A stretch of 64,000 bases of DNA from Pollenia angustigena (taxonomy: Eukaryota; Arthropoda; Insecta; Diptera; Polleniidae), in NCBI GenBank assembly GCA_930367215.1, contig OV884056.1:90407285-90471284 (forward strand), in the 5' to 3' direction. Below, piece by piece: positions 33,493-45,270 of this stretch. Each line of letters starts with the position of its first letter. Position 1 is the stretch's first letter. A program made the position numbers and the translations under genes. The notes beneath the pieces were generated by a model. The model saw only the letters and a program-made list of their open reading frames with translations. It was not told the DNA's origin and did no database searches.

Positions 33493-34990
33493 TGGCAAAC
33501 TCCAAGCGCCCATCGTCATCGATATCAAGCTTTATGTGTGTTTTATTTTACTTTACTTTTAAAACCGAAAAAAGGGAAAGCCCGATATTTATAAAAAACT
33601 AAATATAAATATCAAACATTTTCGAATTTGAAAAAACTTGCAAAAAAAAGGAAAAACTTAACAATTGGCAACGCTGTTAATATAAAACTTTGCGAAATTC
33701 CGACTGTGACAACTGTGTTAAGTACACGTACTTAACTTCTTTAAGCAAATACATAATTAAAATAATCATACAATGTTTGTTATTTTATGTTAAATATATT
33801 TAAATAAGCAAAAAAAAAAACCATTTATTAAAATGTAAATAATTTAAAATCCAATTAAACAAATGCGGGTTTTGCATTATTTACTTAACATTTAAGGCAA
33901 TTTTATCTTGCACATTGGGTTGTATGGAAAACTATCTTTGAACTCCGCAACTTATTCAATAAAAAGTAGTTGATATCTTTTTAAAATTTAAATTTTAAAA
34001 TTAATAAATCATTAGAAACAAAATATTGTATCTTTTTTTAAGTTTAATTTTAAAATTGTATGTAGTTGCCTCAAATCAATTTAGTTTTATATATATATTT
34101 TTAAGTTTCTTAACATTGGCATGACCGCACTGCACTCTTTTCTGGTGGGTGTGTTACAATATTTCAAAAATATTTTGTATTTATTTCTATTTAATATTTG
34201 AATATTCAAATAAACATAAACATAAACATTCATATATTTATTTATTTTTTTCGGGAAAATTTCATTAAGTTTTATGTTCTCAATAAAAACAGACGGACTA
34301 CATACAAAAACAAGTCTTTAAAAAATGTCTCACCGAATGAGAGAATAAAATTCGGTCAGCTTGTCATTAAAAGTAGCACGAACAAACTCATCCACAGTAG
34401 ACACTTAAAAGATAAAGGATTTTCGAAAATGACGTGTTATTTAGATAAAATGTCATTTATTGTGTAGATATTCTTAAGTAAATACAAAAAAAGTTTATTA
34501 TCAAAGTCATATTCAAAATAATTTTAAAATATTCCACTTATTTATGAATTTTTAAAACTCAAATATTTTTTTATAAGGGAGAGGGTAAATATCTGCTTGC
34601 TAACATTCTGTCAATGTCAAAAGATATTCATTTCATTAATCGGAATCCAATACATCTCATAATATTTAAAATGTAAAGACTGTCTATCACCAATTTTAAA
34701 ACAAAGTACACCATAGAAGAACTTAATATGTAGATTAAAGCAACTGAACTGAATTAAGATATTTGTTCTAGAAAAATCTAATAAAACAATGTAAGAAAAT
34801 CCTAAATTATTTCTATCAAAACCATTTTGCCAACTTTAAAGTATTTACATTTACTCCGACAATTTTAATTGAGGGTGCAATCAGTTCGGTGCAGTTGCTT
34901 AAGGCCATTTTACACTATAACAAAGTTTTAAGTATTTTCACGAAATTTAGTGTTTTAACATGATTCGGGTACGCTGAACCCAATGGTGCT
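33493..34990. other. Unassigned A+T-rich stretch
   Basis: A short ATAAAC-type repeat lies at 34205-34230. The 89-codon frame 34198-34467 starts in it and has no recognised domain. Confidence 0.4.
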
Positions 34991-35520
34991 AACCGGTTTT
35001 TTTTTTTTTTTTTTTTGTTAGCTCTTGTTTTTGAGATATACCGTTATTTCGAAAATGGAGGACACTGCACAACATATATTGGCGTAACTCAAAAACGGTT
35101 TAGCAATAAAATTACCTTTAAGTTAACTCATACATTTGAACCATCTAGGGGCATCCTAGGCACTGATACTCTCATTAATAAAATTCTTAAATTTGGCACC
35201 TGCAGTCCCACAAAATAGTTTTTTTTATACCCAAAAAACTGAAAGAAAAAATGTTTCCAAATAGGTACACATAGCTGGGTTATTAATACACCACCACTCT
35301 AAAAATATGAGCGGGGTTGAAGAAGTGGGATATACATTATAAATGTCTGCATATCGGGTGAACGGGAAAAGCCAAAGTTTACAAATTAGTTACAAGCATC
35401 ACGGCTGTTAATACACAACAACCGACAAAATATGGGCGGGATAGGAGGAGTGTTTTTTTATATCTAAAGAACGATATTTATATAACTTACTGTTCCTATC
35501 GTACCAGGGATTTAGTTCCT
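34991..35520. other. Poly-T run and unassigned repeat-like DNA
   Basis: A poly-T run at 34998-35016 is followed by sequence in the style of dispersed-repeat tails (GAGCGGGGTTGAAGAAGTG near 35310 and a similar GGGCGGGATAGGAGGAGTG near 35435, about 125 bp apart), suggesting a diverged two-unit repeat. Confidence 0.4.
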
Positions 35521-36844
35521 TGTTCAGAAGGACGGCCATAGTGCTATACCTTCAACTTGCAACAAAAGCCTATGTATTACCTCCCCGTGGTAATCCCTGG
35601 AAACATCTCTTGTAGATGGCTAAAATACAAGGCTCTAGTTGAGGCTTCGCTAGGATGTGACGATACGAGATCTAAAATTCTAGCGCCCTTGAATGGAAGA
35701 CTTCATGGACGTGAAGTATTCACCATAGTACTTAAGGTTATATGGCTCTCCTCGGGGATCGGTGGCCCGCAGTTGGGTTGCAAACACCTGTGCTGATCAT
35801 TGGATGAGGTATTGGTTTATCATCCATTTGCAGTGTAAGACTCTTGTAATGTCAAGACATTTGATTCAGAAAGCCAAATTTTCGTCTTGTGACACTATTT
35901 GTGAAGGAAAGTCCATCAGCCTTGGAGACGTGTGATTATGTGAATTGTTGTTGGAGTGTTGTAGAGATGTCAAAGTGGTGTAGTGGACATTTGGGTATGT
36001 TGATTAGTAGCCTTTCTTCGTGAGTACGCTGCTGGGTATTTCGTGGGGAGTATGATACTCTCACATCAGGCCAGATGCTACCGAGAAAGTGTGAAAGTCT
36101 TCATACTTTGGATGTTGCACTACAAGGTTATTTTTTGTAAGCCAAATTGGACAAGACATTTATGTCTGGGTGGAAAGGTTTGTAGATGGGATTAGTAACA
36201 CCATCCTGATACGGTTGTTTCTGTGTGCCCTTACACAGTACAAGCCCGAGAGGAAGGCAGGTGAAAACTGTCCGTCGCTACCCGTTGCAAACTTTAAAAA
36301 AAATTTGTCCAAAATAAGATCTTGGTTGTAGCAGTTGTTTCCTTAACAAAAGATTAGTGTTACTGGACAAAAACGAGGCTTTTTGTTTCAAAATGCTTTT
36401 CTTACAATGATGTCGATTAACCAATTACACGAGGTGGTTGTGGTGCTACCCAAACTTACGTTTCCGAATTACAATTGGAACCAGTGGAGTGAGTTCGATT
36501 GTAAGGAGAAAACATCTTTGTCCTATTGCTAATCAGCAGGAGCTGCATGACAGGTTCGAACAATGCAGCAGAGATTAGACAGCTCGAACTTCCTAGCAAG
36601 GAGGTTGAATGTACTCAGTATCGTCAACTATTTACATATTGCAAGATATGTGAGACTTGTCAACTCTGTACATCGACATTTAGTTAATGTAAATAACTCA
36701 GTGGCGAAAACCCACCAAGCAATTATGTCAGAGTCAAGGTATGCATGTAAAACATGGACATTTGTTCTTATCGTACCATGGTGAAGTGTATATAAGATTC
36801 GGCAGAGTCGAATATTGCACATTTACTTGTTTTTTTTTAAATTT
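35521..36844. other. G+C-richer block, family unknown
   Basis: Composition is visibly less A+T-rich than the surroundings, but no long open frame survives; the 79-, 73- and 64-codon frames show no domain. Near its right end ATTCGGCAGAGTCGAAT can form a small hairpin, followed by TTTACTTG, a tail style seen in fly mobile elements. I read it as a decayed element, not a host gene. Confidence 0.4.
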
Positions 36845-37116
36845 CCCAGTAAAAACTTCGCCTACTTTTTCAAAATGAATAGCTTCTTTAACTCATTATT
36901 TTGTAGCTTTCATCTATAACTACATCTACAACAACTTCTGTAACTACTTTTTTCTGGATGTTTGCAAGTAAAAAAAATAATGACTTACTTTTTAATGCGT
37001 TCATTTTGGGACATCCCTTGGAAAATTCATTGGTTCTTTCAGTAGAATTGTAAGTAGTGCTCTTATGTTTTTCTGATTACTCAACACATTATTTTGTAGG
37101 CGAAGTTTTTACTGGG
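36845..37116. mobile_element. MITE with perfect 21-bp TIRs
   Basis: Termini CCCAGTAAAAACTTCGCCTA(C) are exact inverse copies at 36845-36865 and 37096-37116. A second copy of CATTATTTTGTAG lies inside each half. 272 bp, non-coding; no clear target duplication. Confidence 0.75.
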
Positions 37117-37822
37117 TTGTATCACATATAATTGTTTCAAATAATAAAAAAGATGGAATTTATTTTTAAAATTTCTTGTCGCCTTTGAATTAAATACGAG
37201 TAATAATCAAATATGTATTTAACAGATGCAAAAAACTCGAACAAATACACCGAAGAATACTTTTTGTTTGTGTCACAGAAATAGCGATGCAATTTTTAAG
37301 ATTAGATTTTAAATCACATTTATATTTCAAATCGTTTTCAATTCAAAATATTGTTCTTCACAAAACACTTAAACTTAATTCACCAATCTGGTACATTTAA
37401 CTTCAATAAAAGTGTTTATTGTGTATAACTTGGCAAGGTGGCCTTAATATCACAGCAATAAAACAACAACAGGCAAGCAAAACCTGTCAACTGTTTTTCG
37501 AGAACATCTTGTTAATTAATACGCTCTTTATAATATTTTTTTTTTTCTTTTAAGTAGCAGTACACCAAACATTTATCTTAATAAAATAAGACTCTTTAAA
37601 AAACCAAACTGTACTTAAATACGATTCAAGTTTATATGAAAAATAACAATATATAGATTCAAACACTATCCTAAAAATTGGGCATAAGACTAAGATAAGA
37701 CAGAGCTTAATCTCAATAGTTATCCTTAATCATGAATCAAATAAACAAAATTACACTTTGCGCATGTTAGATATGTTTCTGATTGTTTGTGTGACGTAAA
37801 AAATTACTACATAAATACAGTT
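37117..37822. other. Nothing recognised
   Basis: A+T-rich, without paired termini or coding motifs. Confidence 0.4.
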
Positions 37823-38038
37823 CTGGGGTCTTATTACCGCATATGGTATCGAGCAAAATTGATCGAAATTTTTTATTTTGGTATCATGGCTCTCGATATC
37901 GAATGAAATGTATCGTAATTTGAGATGATAGCATTCGATATCGAGTAACCAAAGACATTAAATCTCTCGAACTTTCTTTCGATACGATAGTTAACTCGAT
38001 GCGATAGCGTACTCGATATCGAGGTAATTAGGCCCCTG
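37823..38038. mobile_element. MITE, GGGGCCTAATTACC ends
   Basis: Left CTGGGGTCTTATTACC with GGTATCGAG; right CTCGATATCGAGGTAATTAG followed by GCCCCTG. Interior has many GATATCGA/TCGATA words and is largely self-complementary. It shares the outermost bases with 32866-33110. 216 bp, non-coding. Confidence 0.7.
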
Positions 38039-38429
38039 TATTTTGTGACGTAATTTTGACATTAGAAATATATTTTAATAAAAGCAGTGCGCTATATCTG
38101 CTTGTTGCTTCATGATTCTAAGTGCATATTTGATTTCTCGACGAGAGAAATCTAGCCCAACTATGAATAAAAATTACCGGGAGTTTTTGCCCTTTCCCTT
38201 TTTTTACAATTAAATTTAAAAAGGACTGATGTGAGAAGGGAAAAAACACCCAATGAATTTTTATTAATTATTGAGTTGATAATAAAATTTTAATAATTAA
38301 AATGATTCGCAAGCTCAAAACTCCCTCAAAACAAAATAAAAAATTATCTTTCAATATTCTGCGCGTGTGAAGTTACAACAATAAAGCAAAAGCCCATTTC
38401 TTACAAGCCCAACATCGTTTCCATTGTGA
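38039..38429. other. Nothing recognised
   Basis: A+T-rich with no paired termini or coding motifs. Confidence 0.4.
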
Positions 38430-39157
38430 AGGCCTAGTTAGGCGAACGTTGCTGTACCCGTAATGTACCGCACCGTACTGTAAGCACGTTGGTGCACTTA
38501 TAGAACATTTAAAAACGTGGTTTATGTTTTTTCTATACATAAACAAAAAACAATAGAATACATAAAGCAAATCACACAGTGATGGGAATCAAAAATGTTT
38601 TAAAAAGTACCAAGTGATTTAAATGGTATTAAAAAAGTATTTTGTGTATGTAAAAAACGTTAATAGTTTAATGTTTATATTACAGATTTTCAATAAACAA
38701 ATTTGTATTTTAGCATATATATTATAACAATAGATATATTGTATTGTGGTGTATGCACAAAACAAGGTTTTGCTACCATTTAAAGCCTTTTATTCTTTTC
38801 ACATTTCCATTGTATGTGTATATGCATTTTTTTATACATATGTATTGTACATCTAAACATAAATATATTTGTTTATATGGAAATATGTTGTATATTAAGT
38901 TGTTTTGTCTCAATTCCATAGCTTAACTGAAAAAAGTACCAAAAACGACCAAAAATACCCGCATTCAATTTAACATACAAGCAGCCCATCACTGCTTTAC
39001 AACTGTCACGTAACAACGGCATACAAATCTGTTTAATACAGATCGAGACGTTCCGTCAACGTGACATTTAAATTCAGTAAGCATTTGCATTGTTTGCAAA
39101 TGACAAAACGAACCAGACGTTCCATTAGGGGACGTGAACGTTCGGCTAACTCTGCCT
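38430..39157 (+). mobile_element. 0.73-kb TIR element copy 1, 3-bp duplication
   Basis: Termini AGGCCTAGTTAGGCGAACGT and ACGTTCGGCTAACTCTGCCT, flanked by TGA on both sides (38427-38429, 39158-39160). The interior matches copy 2 (47777-48520) in inverted orientation: GTACCGCACCGTACTGTAAG, CACGTTGGTGCACTTA, GATTTAAATGGTATTAAAA and TTTTGTGTATGTAAAA. A 3-bp duplication suggests a PIF/Harbinger-type mobiliser (inference). No coding sequence. Confidence 0.78.
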
Positions 39158-39160
39158 TGA

Positions 39161-40674
39161 TAATAAACTATTAATTTGACCCTTTTTCGACGGTTTTGAT
39201 ACATTTTGTGATCCTATTTTCAAATTATACTTTTGTATCATATTCACCTATTTTGTGACACTTTTTGCCCTATTTTTGGATATAGCACTCATATTTTATT
39301 TTTCGTCACCAGTAATGCCAATTCTATTAAATTTTTAAATACATAATTTTTAATAATAATTCTTAAAATAATAATAATCGCGCTAAATTTGCACTATGGC
39401 TTACACTTGTTTAATATTCCAACTGATCTTTAATTTACAATTTCGTAAAGCCCCCAGGTTGGTATTTAAAACTTTTCCAGAATAACAGCAAAACTCCTCA
39501 AAAATTTATTGATTTTGTATTTATAATTTTAAAATTTATATTCCAAACATTTCAAAAATAAATTTAAAATAAAACTTACCAAAAAAAGGGGGAAGAAACG
39601 CGACCAAAACCACAATATTTCTTTAGACAAACTGACTGTATAAAAACAAACTAAAAAAAACAGATACATAAAAACAATTGATTTAAATTTATTTTTATAC
39701 AAAAACATTAAATATATGTACTCGAATTTTTTTTTTTATTGTTCTTAAAAATGTTTGATAATTTTCTTTATGTACTCATACTTTTTTAAAGAATATAAGA
39801 AATTATAAAAAAAAACACAAAATGTTTTTATAATAAACAAACTGTTGTGTTGTTGCTATTTTTAACGCTTCCAAGCGACAAGCCACACAAGTTTTTTACG
39901 CGCTCACTGCACAAGTGTATAATAATAATTGAAAGAATCAACAAGTAGAAAAAATATTTTGAAAAATTTACAGGTTGTTTTAAATAATTTCGAAATAACT
40001 TTAACTTAAAAAATCTAATTGAAATAAAATTAAAAAATAATAATAAAAATTGTAATGAAAGCAAATTTGTATTCACAATAAAAAGAAAATGTTTATAGAA
40101 ATTAAATTAAAAAACGAAAACAACAACTACTTTTTGATGTAAGCATACAACGCAGTCCACATACTAATGAACACTACTCTTTAGGCCAACAATCACCCAC
40201 CCATCTCTTCTCAGCTTTTTTGCTGCGCTCTTTCTTCAATCCATTAAAAATCAATCCCAACCAGGCATTTGGAAGATGACACAAGGGAACAAAATTGAAA
40301 TTTTTTGTGTTGATTGGAAGTTTTTATCCGTCAGCTTGCATTTTTATGTTACAGGTACAAATCGTATTTTTCACTTTTTTCTTAAAATTAAAAGTTTAAA
40401 AAAATCATAATTTTGCTTTTCATTAAGCAGTTAAAAAAATTGTTTAAAGATGTAATTGTTAGCTTTGAAACACAATTAAATGTTCGAGTGTTTTGAATGG
40501 CTGTTTACGTAAAAAAACAATTACAAATTTTGTATTTATAAAAATCATGAAAAATTCAAAACAGGAAAAAGTTAACGTCTTATTACTTTCACATGAAGTC
40601 ACATAACCTATGAATAAAATGAGGCATAACGATAAAGTGATGGTACCTTATTTTTAAGTGAAGAAAAAAACGTC
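39161..40674. other. Unassigned A+T-rich stretch
   Basis: The 82-codon minus frame 39828-40076 is Phe/Leu/Ile-rich without a recognised domain. No paired termini seen. Confidence 0.4.
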
Positions 40675-40898
40675 CATAGGGGCAAATCCCAGAAACAGTC
40701 CACCAACCAAAAATTTTTCAAATTAATTTTTTTTAAAGGAATATTAGACTAGATGTATAATTTCATTTTTATATTAAAAAATGTGTATTTCAATGACCAT
40801 TAATGCAATAATTTTTACCAAATCCTACCCCACTGCCGATTTCCTTATGTTATACGTGAATTTAACATTATTTTAGGTGTTTTTTGTGCTTAAAAGCC

Positions 40899-41410
40899 TT
40901 TTTACACTGATCAACATCTAACATCTACCATCAATTTGCCACCTTTTGCGAAGATGTTAACATCTTTCCATAAGAAATACATAGGGCTAAAAACCAACAT
41001 CTTTAAAAGATGGTCCTATCTCATTTTATTCCATTCAACATCTTTCGATTATTTTATTGTCATCACTAGAAAAGTGGCAATAAGTTCTATTATTATTGTG
41101 GCATCACTGACAAAAAGAAGTTTGTTTTGAAAGCAGCGTTACCATTTGTCAAGTTTTATCTTTTATTGCAATGTTTTCTGTTTTATATTTTTTATATTTT
41201 TAAACACATGGAACTTCAAACACATTTTTGAGTTTTCTTTTTAAATTTTGGCACTTTTGTGAGAAAAAACATTTTTAATTTAAACATAAATTTTTTCAAA
41301 AATTGGGACATTTTTGTTTGATGGTAGATGTTAGATGTGAGCAAAATGTAAACGAGTGTTTCACATTTTCTAAATCTTTGATGGTAGATGTTAGATGTTG
41401 ATCAGTGTAA
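40899..41410. mobile_element. MITE with ATCTAACATCTACCATC ends
   Basis: Left arm TTTTTACACTGATCAACATC, TAACATCTACCATCAA; right arm is its inverse. AAAGCC lies directly outside each end (40893-40898, 41411-41416), a probable target duplication whose exact length is blurred by flanking A and T runs. The right arm contains a second direct copy of TGATGGTAGATGTTAGATGT (near 41320). Frame 40936-41130 is chance. Confidence 0.75.
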
Positions 41411-41546
41411 AAAGCCTATAAAATAGCACTTACAGCAGACTTATCAAAGTATAAATTTCGTTAAAAAAAAAGTTGATATTCATTAGTTTAAGAAATGCAA
41501 AATATAATTTGTTTTGTTAAAATAAATAAAATACTACTGGAAAAAC

Positions 41547-41945
41547 TGTAGCGTGCGTAATGTAGCGCGCGTCACAAAGGGTTCGCGGCTTTTGTCAAAA
41601 AATCACAACATTTTTTGGCTGCGAATAAATGCGTTTAGAATTCTCTTATATTCATCTTTCTTTTAGGAATTAGGTTTTGTATACCTTATCATGCCAAATT
41701 CGCAGAAAATTAGGAAAATGCACTTCAACCTTTGAAGTTACTGCCACCTTTTGTAGCGTGCGTCACAAAACTTTGTGATCAATTATTTTGCAACAAATAC
41801 TTGCTAAGAAATTGTGATATATGCCATTCGTAAGTACATATTAATGTCAGTAAATACTATATATAAGTTGAAGCTATCTTTTTTGAAAGACCAAAAAATT
41901 TTTATATTTCAATCAGAAAACGCGTGCGAATGTAGCGTTCGTCAC
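41547..41945 (+). repeat. Spaced motif TGTAGCG(T)GCGTCAC
   Basis: Occurs at 41547 (with TAA instead of TCAC), 41561, 41752 and 41931, the last three spaced 191 and 179 bp. Sequence between motifs is not obviously repeated. Confidence 0.55.
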
Positions 41946-41963
41946 GCAGGATTTGCCCATATG

Positions 41964-42302
41964 TCAATAAAACAGCAGCAAACACACACATGAAAATCCA
42001 TTGAGTTTTCTCAGTAAATGGTGAACAAAATCAAACGTTATGCACCGCTAACAATGAAATAAAGCTCATTTGATTCGAAATATTTTTGACATAATGTTTC
42101 TTAGCCAAAACTGTGATTTTTTCGCATTTTTGTTTTTTATAAATTTTTAAAAGACAAAAATTGGATTTTTCTGTAAAAAATTGTTCGTTTTTAAAACTTC
42201 AACGATATCTCTGAAACTACTAAGGCACGGCTTAAAGATAATATTGTTGTAGAATTTTGAATTTTTTTTTTTAATTGAATATGGTGAACCGCTTACAAGT
42301 TA
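41964..42302. other. Nothing recognised
   Basis: A+T-rich spacer; no coding motif or paired ends. Confidence 0.4.
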
Positions 42303-43197
42303 TCTATATATATAAAAAGATGTGTACACTTTGATGTCACCACTAACTGAGGAAACGGTTTAAACCAAAATTTCAGGTTACGTTTTGGATAGCCTGTGGA
42401 TGGTTTAAGTTAAGTTTGCACGAAATCCGCTTAGGGGTTCCGCAGATATAGCATTTAGATTTTCCTATTTATTCCCATACAAATATCAACAAAATGCCCT
42501 CCATTTTGAACTCCACCGAAACTTCTCGACTAATTTTTATGAAATTTTATATGTGTATTTGTTAGGTACGAGAATAGGTCGTAGGGTATATTTATATCGC
42601 TAGAGGGCGCGAAATAGGGCATTAGCTACCCCTCCCTATATCTTCTTAGCTAATCAAACAGTTTTCTTAAAATTTGACATGCAGGCGCTGTAACATCTGA
42701 AAGAAAATAAAGCGTAAAGTAGGGCAAGAGGGGTAAAAGCCCCCCTCCCTATATCTGCTTAAAAAATCGACCGATTTTTTTGAGATTTTGCAGGAAAATA
42801 GTGTAACATCTGGAAAGAACTATAGCCTACAATTTTTATTCTTTAGGGCGTGAAATAGGGCAATAGGGGTTAAAGCTCCCCCTCCCCAATATTTTACGCT
42901 AATCAACCGGGTTTCTTAAAATTTTGCATGCAGACACTTTAACATCTGTAAGGAAATAGGGAATAGGATGTGAAATAGGGTTAGAAGGGTAAAAGGGGGA
43001 GCTTATATCTTCTTAACTAATCAACTAGTTTTCTTAAAATTTGGCGGGCAAATAGTGTAACATCTGGAAAGAACTATAGCCTATACTATTTATTATCTTC
43101 TTAACTTATCAACCGGTTTTCCTAAAATTTGGCATACAGACACTGTAACATCTGAAAGAAATAAGTTAAACAAAACAACGTTTGCCGGTTCAGCTAG
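42303..43197 (+). mobile_element. Helitron-like element copy 1
   Basis: Starts TCTATATATATAAAA after an A and ends TTTGCCGGTTCAGCTAG before a T, matching the Helitron rule of TC..CTAG inserted between A and T. Copy 2 (57789-59060) has the same ends and, minus an insertion, nearly the same length. Most of the interior is a tandem array. No Rep/helicase gene, so non-autonomous. A stable 3' hairpin before CTAG is not evident, which weakens the assignment. Confidence 0.6.
42480..43165 (+). repeat. Alternating (dimeric) tandem repeat
   Basis: Units of about 115-130 bp alternate between type 1 (GGCATGCAGACACTGTAACA, TCTGAAAG) and type 2 (GCAAATAGTGTAACATCTGG, AAAGAACTATAGCCTA), each followed by AAATAGGGCAAGAGGGGTAA-like and CTCCCCCTCCCTATATCTTC-like words. 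The dimer period is about 240 bp. The same arrangement recurs at 58340-59020. Confidence 0.75.
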
Positions 43198-43666
43198 TTC
43201 CAATATATATAGCGGTCGTGCTTTAATTTTGGACGTAACGGTATATCTCGAAAAGTCGAGCTGATAGAAAGATTTGGATTCAGCGTCCCAAATTACTTTA
43301 AAACACATTCAGTTCTTAATCAACAAAAACCTTGAACCCTCGTGTTATTTAACGAGCGCGATAATTTTGCAAAACTTTCTTTAATCGTCCAGACGCTTGT
43401 TGGAGTAAAATCATATATTACTTTTCAAAGTGATGCTTTTGCGAGTCATTTTGATAGTTGTTGGACGAGATAATCGATAATGTTTTTGCGAGGCCTCATT
43501 AGACGAGTTTTGACGACCATTGAACGTTTGTTATTTCATCGTTAAATTTACTCTTATAAATTCCACTCGTTTATCAGGAATGTTATCAAGAAAATCCTGA
43601 GAAACGATGTGGCTGCAAAGTTGAACTGCCGTGGAACAAATTAGCCCAGCATTCAACAATATAATA
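43198..43666. other. Less A+T-rich stretch, unassigned
   Basis: Contains GACGAG/GCGAG words repeated on both sides but no recognisable protein on either strand. Confidence 0.35.
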
Positions 43667-43963
43667 CAGGGTGGCCCACAGCGACCGAAGAGGTTTGAAC
43701 TCTTTATAACTTTTTTAATAATTATGTACTTTTTTCAGCATTTTTTGAAGAAGACTTGGGGAATTATGTATGAATAACTATTAAATCAAGCAAAAATAAT
43801 TACACCCTAAATTTTGCAAAAAGTTTTGGAAAAATGCGAGATATAAGTTTTCATAGTTAAATTAAAAATATTCTCCATATAAAATGCAAACAAATTAATA
43901 ATTATGTTTTAAATAAAAAGTTATAATAAACTCAAACCCCTCCGGTTATTTTTGCCCATCCTG
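43667..43963. mobile_element. Mariner-type MITE, TA duplication
   Basis: Termini CAGGGTGGCCCACAGCGACC and, inverted, CAGGATGGGCAAAAATAACC, continuing GAGGTTTGAAC/GTTTGAG and TTTATAACTTTTT/AAAAAGTTATAA. TA on each side (43665-43666, 43964-43965). CAGGGTGGCC is a common terminus of mariner-like elements. 297 bp, non-coding. Confidence 0.78.
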
Positions 43964-44386
43964 TATACAGCAAATTAGGGCATTTTTCTTTTTAAAAAAA
44001 GTAAAAATTCCAATTTTAAATAAAAAAAAGCATTGCTGTTCAGTGTTTTTGACAACAAGCTATTAAATTGCATAAACAAAATACAACATGTTTTTTACAT
44101 CTGACTTGTCATAGTTCCTTCTGTGTCATAGCAAACCTTTGTACAGGTAGTTCAGAAAGGTAAATGTAAAAAATCGGATTTTCACTAAAGAAAAAGTCAA
44201 AACTCTTCGAATCTTAAAGAGATAAAAACATTTGAATAATTTGTTAATTCACCACATTTATTCTGCTTTAATTTCAGGTTGAAATTTCTGTAGTTCAATT
44301 CTCATGTTGTTTGAATTATTTGATTTTTCTATGGTTTCCGAGGCATAATGTTTTTGAAAGGTTTCCTTCTCTAACTTGAAAAAAAT

Positions 44387-45270
44387 GGCGCTGCGAAATA
44401 TGGCCCCAAAAAATAATTGAAAATTGACACCCCCATTGACGGCCCCATTTTTTTAATGAAAAATTGCCCCAAAAAAATGAAAAATAACCCTTAAAATAAA
44501 ATTAAATATGACCCTTAATTTGGGGTTATTCTTCATTATGAAAAATCACCTCAAAATTTATAATGAATTTGAACCCCAAAAAAGAACACAAAGAAAGTTA
44601 CATTAAACATTTTCGGTGGTGTTCATACGCCCGAAACTAAAAATCCCAAATTTAGAATCCCGATTTCGAAATCCGGATAATTATTCAGTTTTGGTTTTAA
44701 AAATCTAACGATTGATAGCATGGTTGGGCTTTCGGTCGGGCGCAAGGATTTTCTTTTCTATGGTATAACGAACTCTGGCTTCGCTCAGTAAAGCTTCTCT
44801 TAATAGCCGGCCTTCGGCCGTACTCAAGGATTTTTTCCTCTATGGTATAACAAACACCGGCATCGCTAACTAAAGCATCTCTGCATAACCGGCAAGGATT
44901 TTCTCTTCTTTGGTATAAGAATTCGGGTTTTTTATACGATCCCTAGAAACTTTTACATAGAATTTTATAAAATTTGTGTAAAAATGTTTGGGATTATTTT
45001 TCATTTCTTAAAATTTGCATATTTTATTAGTAGACGAAAAATAGCCCCAAAGGAAAAATTGTGATTTTATTTGGGGCCATTTTTCATTCCCTGATATTGG
45101 GGTCATTTTTCATTCCACTTAAAATGCAAAAACACCCTAACGAAAAAATGAAAAATAACCCAAAAAAAAAACAAAAAAATTGCGTGTTGTTGTGTCTCAT
45201 GTAAAATTTTGGGGCCGTTTTTCATTTTCCTTTTGGGGCTATATTTCCTGGGGTCATATTGCGCACCGCC
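44387..45270. mobile_element. Foldback element of iterated GGGGCCATTTTTCATT
   Basis: Outer termini GGCGCTGCGAAATATGGCCCC and, inverted, GGCGGTGCGCAATATGACCCC. Flanking GAAAAAAAT and GAAAAAATC are a possible 8-9 bp duplication. Both arms are built of repeated GGGGCCATTTTTCATT-like motif (CCCCAAAAAAATGAAAAATA on the left, its inverse on the right), roughly a dozen times. The centre contains a separate short tandem repeat (44723-44915). Non-coding; the 73-codon minus frame near the right end is chance. Confidence 0.65.
44723..44915 (+). repeat. 82-bp tandem repeat, three units
   Basis: Units share GGCCTTCGGCCG-like, AAGGATTTTTTCCTCTATGG, TATAACxAAC.CCGGC.TCGCT and AAAGCTTCTCT words. AAGGATT occurs at 44744, 44826 and 44894; the third unit lacks about 14 bp. 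One further unit is found at 53212-53292. Confidence 0.7.

Larger units (their letters stand above)
40679..41959. mobile_element. Candidate element split by a MITE
   Basis: GGGGCAAATCC near 40679 and its inverse GGATTTGCCC near 41949 are the only terminal pairing, so the boundaries are tentative. The right half carries a spaced TGTAGCG..CGTCAC motif. A clear MITE (40899-41410) lies within. Confidence 0.35.

Noticed and set aside
44723..44915. CRISPR-like or rho-independent terminator hairpins
   Set aside because: The GGCCTTCGGCC palindromes are part of an 82-bp tandem unit with conserved flanks, not spacers, and bacterial terminators do not apply here.
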